Shown: positions 46,183-57,209 of the stretch, piece by piece
Layout of the letters: each line of letters starts with the position of its first letter
Numbering within the stretch: position 1 is the stretch's first letter
NCBI GenBank assembly: GCA_013180625.2
Contig: SNVD02011501.1
Span: 1 to 64,000, forward strand
Reading direction: 5' to 3'
Source: Boswellia sacra
Taxonomy: Eukaryota; Streptophyta; Magnoliopsida; Sapindales; Burseraceae
Length of the DNA stretch: 64,000 bases
Notes under the pieces: model-generated
What the model was told of the DNA's origin: nothing
The model's database searches: none
Seen by the model: only the letters and a program-made list of their open reading frames with translations
Translations under genes and position numbers: made by a program

Positions 46183-47589
46183 TGATGCGTTCGAAACTAC
46201 CAAGTATACTAGTCGCACAAGTAATAAAGTGATAAGTAGATATCGTTCCCACGAGGATTGATTCTAATTGAATTTGTTATTTCTAGCAACAATAAACTAA
46301 ACAGGGGGGGATTTTTGTTGAATGCTTTACTAAATGAAATAAGAATGCAAGTAAAGAAAAACAAAACAGAAAGTAAATTTGAATGAAAAATCAATGGGAG
46401 AAAGCTGGTTAAGGGATCCTTCTCTACCAAAAGATATGGATTTACGAATTAATTGTAGAATTGTCATCTAATTACAGCATTGAAGTTATCAACCGTAGAT
46501 AATAACAAGCTCTATTACGCCAATCTTTCCTTACTTTGTTGTTAAATAAAACAAGCTCTTTATTTAATCTCTATCCATTAAACAACCTAGAACAAGCTCT
46601 CTGAGTTAATTCAATGGATGCATTAGGATAAGAAAGATAGGTTGATCTAAGCAATAAACACACAAGCTCGGATTATTTAGCTTAGGTTATATTCTCCAAT
46701 TATAATCTCTGATCACAATTTTGCTACTAATGATTAGAAATTCAAGACAATTACGGATCAAGATTTCTAGTCTAGCAATAAATCACAACCAGATTATATT
46801 CAGTTGGCCACTCAAATACAATCAGCAAGCAATCATAAGTATTAACTATGGGAGAATACAAGCAACTTCAATTAGAGAATTGGATAACAATTCCTTACAC
46901 AATCAACTTACAAAACCATATCAGGGGCTTTGAAATCACCCTCAACCAATTCAGATTCAGTTACACATGTTTAAGAACGTGGTAAATACAATACAACATG
47001 GAGACATTCCAGAAAATGAAAGGGAAGGAAAAACTTAGCAAATTTGATGTAATTCTCTTTGGATTGTAGTTCTTCCTCTTCCAAGCTTCCTTTCTCCTTC
47101 AAGAACTCCAGGAGATGAAAGAATTCCAGAGCTGCAGCCTCCCACACGTTCTCCCCTCTTCAAGTTATGAAATAAAACCCTAAAATGTGTTTAAATACTC
47201 TGCTACAGTAACGTGCTACAGTGTCCCGTATTATACATGCTACAGTGATGTGTGGAATTACATTTCTACACTTCTCACACTGTTTTGATTACAACTTTCG
47301 GTACACTGAATGGATTCATAAACCGTAAATTTCTCCAAAAAGTAGACTTCGAGAGCTTTTCAACGGTATATGATATGTCATCGGGTTCATTGTATATCAA
47401 TACAATTAAATCCGAGAAGATGGTTGACTAGCAGAGGTGAAAATGAAGGGTTTTACTCCATTTTTGTGCAAGTTGCTCCAAAACTCCTACAAACATCAAA
47501 ACCACACAAAAACATAAAAATACCAAGGAATATAGCAAAGAAACATGGACGAATTGATATGAAAATGATATATAAATAGACACTTATCA
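46183..47589 (-). repeat. Ty3/gypsy 5' LTR (LTR-2), sense on minus strand
   Basis: A 1407-bp LTR running (minus strand) from TGATAAGTGTC to CGAACGCATCA, next to the primer binding site. It is the inverted partner of the truncated LTR at 40965-41901, so the two LTRs point towards each other. Confidence 0.88.
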
Positions 47590-48200
47590 TTTAGAGGAGG
47601 GAATAGAGTGACGACGAGGATGGGGAGAGGAATTCGACGGTCCTCACTGATCCACGCTCGATCTCACCCAAATTTGAGATTATTAGGCTCAATTCCATCA
47701 ACTCCACAAACTTTAATTGCAAATACTTATCCTTCTACAATTTTTTAACTCGCCAACTTTGAAAGTTTTCAAATAGACCCCAAAAGATTACGGTTGCACT
47801 ATAATTTTACTAAAATATCATGATCTCTTAATCGTAAGAAAACGAAACCGTCTGTTGAACTTGAATGATATAAAATAACAAACATTTGGTAATGCGCTTG
47901 TATAAATCTAAAAACACTTTATGCATGATATTAGAGTAAAAATAATATATTTATAATTAAATTTTATAACAAATTACTTAAAATTTAAGTTGATAAAATT
48001 TTATTGTATACATAATTTTTTTAACAAATTTTTATTCGACTCAAATTTTAAGTAAGTTACTATAGGTATAACATTTAGAGCAAAATTAAGGGGTGTTTTA
48101 ATACTATCGTGATTAGAAAACTTAACCACAATCACTAAAAACGAAAACAAAATTACGTTACTGCCGTAGGCGAAAAGCTCACATCATCACGAAGGAGAAA
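47590..48200. other. Intergenic DNA upstream of folB
   Basis: AT-rich, no ORF of note. It presumably contains the folB promoter; no element could be assigned with confidence. Confidence 0.5.
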
Positions 48201-48255
48201 ACCGAACAAAACCTTCCCTCATTCCCGCGCCTGCCTGTGCATCTCCATCCTTCAG

Positions 48256-48548
48256 GTAATCTAGACACTATGCTGTCAAGTCTACCTTCACTTTGAATGG
48301 CTGGCGTGATACATGTGTTTTGTTGCTTTTCAATTATAGCTTCTGTTGTCCCTTGATTTACCAGGATTATGCTGTGTTCTTTACTGGGTTTTGTGTGAAA
48401 CTTGGGAGTATTGTGTTTGTCCACTTAAGGTGTTTGATGAAATGACAATGAGAAAACAGAGCTTTGAATACTGGGTTTCAATTCATTCTATGCATGTTAT
48501 CTTTCACACTTTTTGGGTTTATGACTAATTTCGGATCATTTGGAATAG
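48256..48548 (+). other. Probable intron in the folB 5' UTR
   Basis: CCTTCAG/GTAATC at 48255/48256 forms a good donor and TTTGGAATAG/GAGC at 48548/48549 a possible acceptor. The start codon lies eight bases after the acceptor. Inferred from splice signals only. Confidence 0.5.
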
Positions 48549-48556
48549 GAGCTGTT

Positions 48557-49648
48557 ATGGACGATGCTGAGTTATTGAAAGAAGATAAACTTATATTGAG
48601 AGGGTTGAAGTTTCATGGCTTCCACGGGGTGAAGCCTGAAGAAAAGAAACTTGGTCAGAAGTTTCTGATAGATGTTGATGCCTGGATGGATCTGCGGAAG
48701 GCTGGTAAAACTGATTGCATTTCAGATACTGTTAGCTATACCGATATTTACCGGTAAGCACAATTCAGACCCATCATCTATAATTCCTGAAATTAGCAAG
48801 TCCAAGTACATGTGTATGACCCATGGTGCCACATATCCCAAAATTTTATTGGAAATCATAAATTCCAAACGAATTGGTAGAAATTTAATACTACCATATC
48901 ATGGATTAAATCATTAAACCATTCACTTAGCAATCATTATTTAATTGCATATATTATTGGAGATGCAAATTTGGTATAAAATTTAGGAAGGATAATACTA
49001 TTCAAAAGCAAAATATGGCACCAGTACTTGCATGTATTTTCAGCCTTTCATCTGTTCTGTTATATGGATCCTGGAATCATCTAAATTATACTTTCTATTG
49101 GAAGTGAAATAATATTCAGATACTTCAATCTTTTTGACGGGTTTATGTTTTGAACTAACAGCATAGCCAAGGAAATTGTGGAAGGACAACCCCAGAATCT
49201 TCTTGAGTCGGTGGCTCAACTCATCGCTTCAAACACTCTGACAAAACACCCCCAAATTTCTGCTGTACGAGTGAAAGTAGGGAAGCCCCACGTCGCTGTT
49301 GATGGTCTTATTGACTACTTGGGCGTTGAGATCCTCAGATACAGAAGTATTGACATGCCTAACTGCCAACCTCCGCTTCCTTCTCGAAGCGTCCCATTGG
49401 GTGACCCTGTCTCGCTTCTTGAGGTAGCGGTTCAACAGCAAAAGGCACAGTTCGAAGCCCATCAACGCTGGGAGATTGAGAATGCTGCATACCAAGCGAG
49501 TTGCTTCAGTACGTTGGGTCAAATGATGACTCAAGTCGGTATGGGTTTGGGTGGACCCTTTAAGGAGGGATTTCCAGTGATGCCACCATATCCCAAGCAC
49601 CTGAGGCACCCGTTCCCAGAGCCACCCCAGCCAGACGAAAAGGAATAG
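48557..49648 (+). CDS. folB: Dihydroneopterin aldolase (two exons), with unusual C-terminal extension
   Basis: Join of 48557-48753 and 49162-49648 (GT at 48754, AG at 49161), giving 227 residues. The enzyme converts 7,8-dihydroneopterin to 6-hydroxymethyl-dihydropterin in folate synthesis, in plants in the cytosol. Residues 1-133 match plant FolB: LILRGLKFHGFHGVKPEEKK with the conserved Glu28/29, DTVSYTDIYR with Tyr61, NLLESVAQLIA, VRVKVGKPHVAV with Lys104, and DYLGVEILRYRS. Plant enzymes usually end about here (roughly 125-146 residues). Here the frame runs on for about 94 codons of Gln- and Pro-rich sequence that seem to come from a gypsy-type 3' region. The gene is otherwise intact and probably functional; the tail may be translated or bypassed by another stop or splice form. 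Confidence 0.9.
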
Positions 49649-49800
49649 GAGGCGAGACTCGACACCTTGCTTTCCGGGGAACTGCTTCGTTACCCTTACA
49701 TTGTTTTATTTTATCACATTGAGGACAATGTTACTTTTAAGTTTGGGAGTGTACGTACGGTTTTGTTTGTTTACATATTTTGATTATTGTTTTTTAAAAA
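49345..49800 (+). repeat. Probable Ty3/gypsy 3'-region fragment fused to folB
   Basis: Encodes a coiled, Gln-rich segment (VAVQQQKAQFEAHQRW) and PPQPDEKE, then stops. It is followed by CATTGAGGACAATGTTACTT and TTTAAGTTTGGGAGTGT, which are characteristic of the region after the last ORF of plant gypsy elements. The family assignment rests on these remembered signatures. Confidence 0.6.
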
Positions 49801-50690
49801 TGTATATTTTCTACATTTAAACCAATATCAATCATTTATCATTTTCAAAATTAAAACAAAAAATTAAAATCAATCATATATTCTTTTAAAATTTTAAAAA
49901 TAAGAACTCAAAAAACACAAACAAATACACTTGTGCATTTTGTGACTTGGCGGTGTGTTAGGGTGTGTTCGTTTTGTGATTTTGTGTTTTTTTAATTGGA
50001 TTTAAGAATATGTGGTTGATTTTAAATTTTTTTTAATTTTAAAAAGGATATATGGTTGGTATTAAATATAAAATGCATTGAAAAATGTGTAGCATAAAAA
50101 CAAAAACAGGATTTAGATTTAAAAACGAATACATCTTAATTGCTTTTGATTCGTTTGACCTAGCTTTTATTAGTTTTATTTTACTTTTAGTTGTTTTTCT
50201 TTCTTTAGTTTGTTTTTATTTTACTTTTAGTTGTTTTTCTTTAGTTTGTTGTATGTGACAATTTATTTTTTATCTTATTGTAATTTGTAATTTTTACTTA
50301 CCGCTAATCACCTTACGGGGTTGATGTTTCAAAAGTTAAATTTTGTTATTGTTGAATGCATTAATCAATGAGTAAACGAAGGTACTTAAAAAGCTACTTG
50401 TTTTAAGATTTTACTGTATACACTGTATGATTAAATAACTTCCAATGGTAAAATTGTTATGCGCTTTGGGAATGCAAGGAAAGCAAATTGTTATTACTTT
50501 TTTTTTTTCTTGGTACAAAGAAAGGCAGATGGTTGGCTCATGAGGGTTATATGAAGGTTAAACTACTATTAGCAGTAGCAGCATGTCAAATTAGAGATTC
50601 AAGATAATGGTTGTTTATAAAATGTAATCTGATGAGCTAGAAATGTTGACCTGAAACTGAAGCTCAAAGTGAGGAAATTAGAAAATTTAG
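49801..50690. other. AT-rich DNA, probably retroelement-derived
   Basis: No gene seen. A short direct repeat, TTTTACTTTTAGTTGTTTTT, occurs twice near 50180-50240. Confidence 0.45.
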
Positions 50691-51109
50691 GTGGTGTAAT
50701 TCCCTAATTTGCAAGAAAAATCCGTCTCTTCTGTACACAACTCTACAATCAAGAGCGGTATTATAGTGTCTTTACAAGTGCCGTACTGAGATATTATAGC
50801 GTTTTTTCTCCCAAATGAGGGGAATAGAGAGAGGGAAAAAAAAAAAAAGTACACATTTCTACAACAGAAAATTATTTCTCCAGACATTTAAACTGTAAAT
50901 GTTTCTATGAAATTCTACAGTAGAAGAATTGAGTATTTAAAACCACGTGCCTGCATTCAAAACTACATTTACTCATTATCCAAAATAAATCAATTTCTTT
51001 TCCTTTTTGCTTTTTTCCATTATGGCATTTTGTGGCATGATTCTACAAGACCACTCGACCTAAAATGAAGAGACATGTGAAAGTCTCAAATGCTTCAATA
51101 AGACTTTAC

Positions 51110-53345
51110 TAAGAAAATGACAAAAAAAAACACCTAAGTAAACTTTTTCCTGCAGCCATACTTGGTTCACGACTGTTTGTCTTGCCTTTCCGGTTCCAAA
51201 TCGAAGTTGTCTCAATAAGCTGATGAGGTACAAGCCGCCGTTCATGTTTAGTGAGCTTACAGAAATTGTGGACTCTCAGCCTGGCTATTTCTGCCTCCTC
51301 TTCAGGGGTCATTTCCCTGATTACCACAGTCAAACGGCATTCTGGTCTGTCTTTAATTCCACATTTTCCTTAGCATGGTATGAAATTCTTTTCTTGAAAA
51401 ATCCATTTCGGCTGTAAAGAATTCAATACAAAGAATAAAAAGAGGATTAAGAAATGTACAAGAAATGTTCATTGGCACATACTTACCAACAAGGAGACAG
51501 TCAGAGTCCAACCATGATTATGGGTTGCATTTGCTCGTGCAGAATGAATAACCTGCAGTGCAGATTTCATATATATCATGTTAAAACTGACATTTTACAA
51601 TTCTTAGGAAACATATGCATTCTCCTCTTTCCCCCAAAATCACAAAACATCTCTATGCACTAACATTACAAATTGTTTTCTGTTCATAATAGTGGGAATC
51701 ATAAACATTAAAAAGATTTCAAATTGCAAAAGCCAAACCATCTACACAACAACAGCTACTATTTGGAAAATTCCTTACGATAAGTAACTCTTTGAAAGAA
51801 TAAATAGACTCCGAATCCTGAGTAGTTATAACTTCCCTTTTTTATCACGTTTTCTTTCTCTTTAAACAAGGAATTACTTCAAAAAAGAGGCTATTTTCAA
51901 ACCAAGACTTGTTCAGACCCTTGCACTTCACCAAGAAATTATATGCTGGTTTTAAGGTGTTGATGCCCACCTTGCTAGAACATTAAAATTATAAGCATTC
52001 CTACTTGATGAAAACCACAAGAGTCAGATGTCTGGATCACCTGATAAACAGTTTTTGCAGCTATCTCTATGGTTACTTGCAACTGCAACAATGCATCTTC
52101 CACACACATGCTACGTACCAAGGGAGCAACCAAGTTGACCTTTTTAGGACTTTGAAACAGGCAAGTAATCAGAACAACATTACATACACAGCACAGAATA
52201 ACAATGTGGCGCAGCAGCAATTGGAAAAGGCCATACAATAGATCTGCCAATGTCTATCTAGTTTTAATACAAACCATCTATTTATCATGTTCTTTAAAGT
52301 ACATTAAATTTAAAATTTAACCTATTACAAAATTCTAAAGCCTACAATTCTAAAGTGGTCAACTCAGGAACAAAAACAACTTTAATAACTTCTACTCTTT
52401 ACAAAAAATGTCACAAGTCACTAGTCTTCAAATTAGATGCTGATTTTTTTTTTTTGGTTAATTTGTTTGGGTTGGTTTTTTTTTTTTTTTTGGTTGGGGG
52501 GGTGGTGGGGGCGGTGTGGGAGGAAGTGGGGGTGGAGGGTGTGGTGTGGCGTTTGGTTTACCTGCTTTATGCCCTTTAGTACTGCTTGAACTTCAGAGGG
52601 TTTAGAGACCACCTTCTAGTCATCAGTTTTTCCACTCTCTATTGCCAATGCAGGAGTTAATGGAGATGAATTAGGTGTTTCATTTGATGAATCTACGAGT
52701 AATTTCCTAGAGCTGGAAATTCCCTAAACAAAAGCATAAGGCATTGTGAGGAAAACCCAAGGGGGAAAAAAAAAAAAAAAGAAAAACAAAACAAAACCAT
52801 TGTCTGAGAAAATTCCTGTAGTTTGCTTATTTTCGGTGGGTTAAACAAATCCAACGACAAATCCTCAAAATCATGCTTTAGCAGAAATATATTTTAAAAT
52901 CTTCAATAAGCAAGAACAAATTATGTGAAGAAAAGTTAAATTGGCAACTGTTCATCTTCAACGTTATCACTACGTGAGCAGCCACGGCCAATCCCAAAAG
53001 CTACTCACCAATCAAATATGCTACTGATGCATTGACAAGAAATTGAAAAATGGAAAACTCATGCATGTATTACCAGCTGTTGCAAATACTGATGTAAAGG
53101 CCTTGAGATGTTGGTAGAAGGTGATTTCCAAGGCCTTTGTATCTGTGATAACTGACCTGCAAAAGTTCAAAGGCGAATAAAGAAGGACAATCTGAGATCC
53201 TAATTAAGTTAAGAGGAAGAATTCACAGTACTTTCAAATTTCGAGATAGACTAACCAGGCAAAATAGAGGACTCCACCCTTTTTCCAAATTGCCGAAGCA
53301 CAAACTGCAGATGTCTCTGCCATGACTTCAAAAGCTATCAAACAA
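51110..53345 (-). pseudogene. RPL22: Mitochondrial ribosomal protein uL22 gene, decayed copy with introns
   Basis: Exon pieces on the minus strand in gene order: 53250-53340 (SWQRHLQFVLRQFGKRVESS); 53100-53158 (GQLSQIQRPWKSPS...); 52567-52725 (GISSSRKLLVDSSNET, an in-frame TAG, KVVSKPSEVQAVLKGIKQ); 52040-52150 (SPKKVNLVAPLVRSMCVEDA); 51488-51552 (VIHSARANATHNHG, then a one-base loss); 51110-51415 (FFKKRISYHAK, a shift, then CRLTVVIREMTPEEEAEIAR). Splice sites are kept, so this is a duplicated gene, not a processed copy. The protein would line the exit tunnel of the mitochondrial large subunit. At least one stop and two or three frameshifts indicate a pseudogene. The leader probably extends to about 55000. 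Confidence 0.8.
52440..52560. repeat. T-rich and G-rich low-complexity tract in a uL22 intron
   Basis: Two T-runs followed by about 70 bp dominated by GGTGG/GGGGG, a purine-biased tract just downstream, on the gene strand, of the KGIKQ exon donor. Confidence 0.85.
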
Positions 53346-53364
53346 TCTGGAAATGGAAAGTAGT

Positions 53365-53745
53365 ATATCTTCAGATTTCAGAGCCATCCACTATTAAGTT
53401 TTTTGAAGTTATTTAACAATATTTTCATGATTTCGAAAATAAATACATCTAATTACTAAATTGAATAACCACAATAATCACTAAACAAATGCATCTAAGT
53501 GCTCTTTCTTAATTATTCATTTAATATGCAACAAAATTGAATGACAATAATAATAAGGAAATTAAAAATTTTGTCTGTTTGACTTGCTATTAAGACTATA
53601 ATTTTAGAAATTTCTTTCCTCAGTCATTTTGGACAATTTTTTTAATTGATTTTATTTTTCATATGATTAAGAATTTTTATATTACTATATATCGGTAACA
53701 TAATTTTTAAAAATTTATAAATATTTTATAGATAAAAGGTAATTG
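53365..53745. repeat. Direct repeat pair member 1 (~350 bp)
   Basis: Shares CTTCAGATTTCAGAGCCATC, ATATGCAACAA, GACAATAATAATA and AATTTTAGAAATTTCTTT, in the same order, with 55128-55450. Non-coding; lies in an intron of the uL22 pseudogene. No terminal repeats recognised. Confidence 0.7.
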
Positions 53746-54399
53746 AACAAAAATATCAAAAATGGACCTAGACCCCTTTTTCATGAAGGCTCTATATCAA
53801 CCAGAGTGCTAAAATTTACCTTGAATCAGAAGCCAGCCAATAAACCAATTTCTGAAATTTAATGAACAAACTCACATACATATGTACCCATTTCTCAACA
53901 AAATTAATACCAATTAACGTTCGAACATATATGCTTCATCCAAAGCTGAAAGTACAAAAACTATTAACCAAAAATAAAATAAAGTAATATCCTGAAGAAT
54001 ATCAACTCGAAATCCCACATCCAACTCAGAATCTTCTAACCAAATTTTAATTTAATATGATAAAGCTTAAAACTTAAAAGAACTTTTATAAAAAGGGTCA
54101 ACATTCCTAAGAACATATGTATGGCTAAAACAAGAAGTTAAAAAGCTGAAGTCAGAGCAAAAGACAAAAACGCCATCATTAGAGGAGATCATAATACCTA
54201 AAAACTTGACAAAGATGACAAACCATAAGCCACCGGCCCACCAAGCCATATTGTTAACAAGTGGAACACAAGCTCAATCAACATAGTGGATCAACATCCC
54301 CCAAAACCCAGTAAACTTAAAGCTTAAACACAGTTTTTTCAAGGAACACTGAGTACTGATGAAAATGCCAGCAAAACGAAAAGCCAAAAGTTAACAAAA

Positions 54400-55060
54400 G
54401 TATAATAGACCGGTCAACACCCATAACATGGCCTTAACCAGAACCCAACAACAAACGCCAAAAAAAAAAAAAAATTACATTTCTAAAATACCTAAAAGTT
54501 AAAACTTTCGACTCTGAACTTATATACCTGATAATAACACTAAACTGCCCTCAAATTGTCTAAAATAACACAACAGTTCATCAAAAACTCCTTGAAAATA
54601 CTCTGCTCATCCTTTCTTTGCAGACCACCCAAACAACAGCAAATAAAGTGAAAACTTCATATTCCGAAACGACACCGCTCTGTTACAAGCCACCCTAATC
54701 TAAAAGGAAGCATAATTACAATGGGGAAAGAAGTACTTGACTCATTCAGAAATGAATTTTACACCAAAACCGCCCAACGTAGATTTCAGTTGAGAAGAAA
54801 GAACAAAAACTTAAACGATGAATAAACAGATAAAATGCAAAGAAACATTTCCAACGAAACCGCGAAGCGAACCGTAAATCGAGTTATCTGAGAGAGCTGA
54901 GAGCAGCGTGAAGGTTACAGTGACGTGGAAAGCAGCTGGTCACTGAGAATTAGAGTGACTAATTGAGCCGAGACGGATGGGAAGGACGGAGGAGGAGAAT
55001 GAGAGAGGGGTTGAGAAAGGGGTAAAGAAAAGAGGAAGGGTTTTCGGCCCATGGGCCTAA
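54400..55060 (-). promoter_or_regulatory. Probable 5' leader/promoter region of the uL22 pseudogene
   Basis: The CT-rich minus-strand sequence at about 54960-55040 followed by leader-like sequence and possible donor signals resembles a plant ribosomal-protein gene leader with a 5' UTR intron. Inferred from position and composition only. Confidence 0.35.
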
Positions 55061-55127
55061 ATTTATTTACTTGGGCCATTGGTTGGGTTACACGATCCAG
55101 GCAGCCCAAGTCAAATGGAAAATTGTA

Positions 55128-55450
55128 TAATATTCTTCAGATTTCAGAGCCATCCACTCCTAAGATTTGTGAAATTTTTTTATTTCACATTATCTTCATA
55201 ATTTCGAAAAAAAATACTACTAAAAAATAAATAATTTGATATGCAACAAGTTGACGACAATAATAATATGAAAAGTGGAAATTTTTCCATAACCTACTAT
55301 GTTTCACTCGCCAACAAGATTACAATTTTAGAAATTTCTTTATTCATTAAATTTTAACGTTTTTTTTAATTCATTGTAATTTTCATACGATTAAAATTTC
55401 TATATACTTTATTTTGGTAACATGATAATGTAAAAATCATATGTTGCTGC
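55128..55450. repeat. Direct repeat pair member 2 (~320 bp)
   Basis: Second copy of the repeat at 53365-53745, in the same orientation, just upstream of the uL22 leader. Confidence 0.7.
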
Positions 55451-56148
55451 TCGATTTTGTCCAACCTCAATAGGTCAATGACAAGGACCCAAAACATCTG
55501 AAATCTGTTACAAAAGTCCATGGCATCACAACATAATCAGTACAGTACAATCAGTAAAAGGTCTCTAAACTCATAATCTAAATGCTCAAAATATATGAAG
55601 TCTAGTTAGCATCTGTCTATAAGCAAGCAAAGTCTCTATACCTTTTGTCTGGACATGCTGTCTGTACATTCTGTTTGACTCTATTGGGTTGTGGTTCATG
55701 GTATCTTGAAGCCTAGGGCCAAATACAAGGGAATCCTTCTAAATTTGTATTTAATCTATACCCTAAGCTGTATTTAATCTGAATCTGATATAGGCCTAGT
55801 GGACTCAAGCTGGCCATAGGACTCCTTTATAGGTTGTAGTTTGGCTCGCACAAGCGAAGGAATGAGATCCATTTTAGGCCCAGTTGTTAACCCAAAACCC
55901 ACTTGGGCATATTTTGGTCATTAGTATTTGGGATAAAGGAGGTCAAAGTGATAAAAATGATTTGATTAAGATTAGAGTCCTCTCATGCATTATCTTAAAT
56001 ATTTATCCTTGATAAATAACCTTTAGTTATTTACTTCATGCATTATTCTATATTATCCTACAATATTTCTCCTAGATAAATACCTAGAAATTCTCCCTTA
56101 TTATTCAGATAATTAGAATATTATCACAATTATTATTCTTATCCTTAT
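55451..56148. other. Intergenic DNA, no gene recognised
   Basis: Moderately AT-rich. It looks like old retroelement DNA but has no motif I can name. Confidence 0.45.
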
Positions 56149-56156
56149 CAAGCTAT

Positions 56157-56922
56157 TAGGGGTGACAATTCGTGTTTGCGGGTCGTGTTTGTGTCGTGTC
56201 GAGTTATGACACGATAAGGATTGACCCAACACGAACACGACCCGTTTATTATTCGTGTCACTGTGACACGACACGAACACGATACGATTATTAAACGGGT
56301 AACACGGCATGACACGCTAACACGAATAATAAACGGGTCGTAATCGTGTTAGACACAAACACGATCCGTCTGACACGATTAAGACACGTTTACATTAGTG
56401 ACACGATTATAACCCATTAACACGATTATGACCCGTTAACACGATTATGACACGTTACATAATTAGGGTTCCAATTTTTGTTAAATGACAAAAATATCCT
56501 AAGTTTTAAAATTGATTAGATTTTTAAAATTCTGTTTTTATTTTAAAATTCGGATACATGTAGGGACTAAAATGTCTAAAAAGTTTAGTATTTTTAAATT
56601 TAATATGTAATTGTGTCAATATTCGTGTTAATCGTGTTATCGTGTCAATCGTGTATAATATGTATTCGTGTTACTCGTGTTATAATCGTGTTCGTGTCAA
56701 TATTCGTGTTAATCGTGTTATCGTGTCAATCGTATATAATATGTATTCGTGTTATTCGTGTTACTCGTGTCATAATCGTGTTCGCGTGTTGAAGACTCTC
56801 AACCCGAACACGACACGATTATTAAACGGGTTGACATCTTCGACATGTATACGACACGAACACAAATATACCAAAACCTAAACCCGTGTCGTGTCAAGTC
56901 GTGTCGAAAATTGCCACCCCTA
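56157..56922. mobile_element. hAT-type MITE with ACACGA-rich interior (copy 2)
   Basis: A 766-bp relative of 36057-36926, with ends TAGGGGTGACAATTCG and CGAAAATTGCCACCCCTA and a perfect 8-bp duplication CAAGCTAT (56149-56156 and 56923-56930). The interior carries dense arrays of TCGTGTTA, GTCGTGTC and their complements, including a tandem stretch near 56600-56790. Confidence 0.92.
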
Positions 56923-56930
56923 CAAGCTAT

Positions 56931-57209
56931 TATTTCATTATCAATTATACAAGGGAGCTTAGGCATTACGTCTAAGGCATTGACAATCATCTAATCACTT
57001 AGCAAACATATAGAAATCCTTGGCCTAAGACATTCACGCATTTTCGGAAAGCAATTCAGCCAAAAAAGTGATTATGTTCTTCCTTAGTTCATTTTAGTAT
57101 CTCTTCACAACCTGAAACACTGTCCAAACACGATTCAGCCTAAACATGGTCATCCATCATGCATTGAAACTTCATAATTTGGCCTAAATCATAAGCAGTG
57201 GTTTGAGAC
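56931..57209. other. Intergenic DNA
   Basis: No gene seen between the MITE and the truncated LINE. Confidence 0.45.

Noticed and set aside
48179..48424. Minus-strand open frame overlapping the folB leader
   Set aside because: No protein motif; it overlaps the likely folB 5' UTR and intron.
49178..49648. A separate protein starting inside the second folB exon
   Set aside because: The frame continues directly from exon 1 through a proper GT-AG junction, and the presumed start there is not an ATG.
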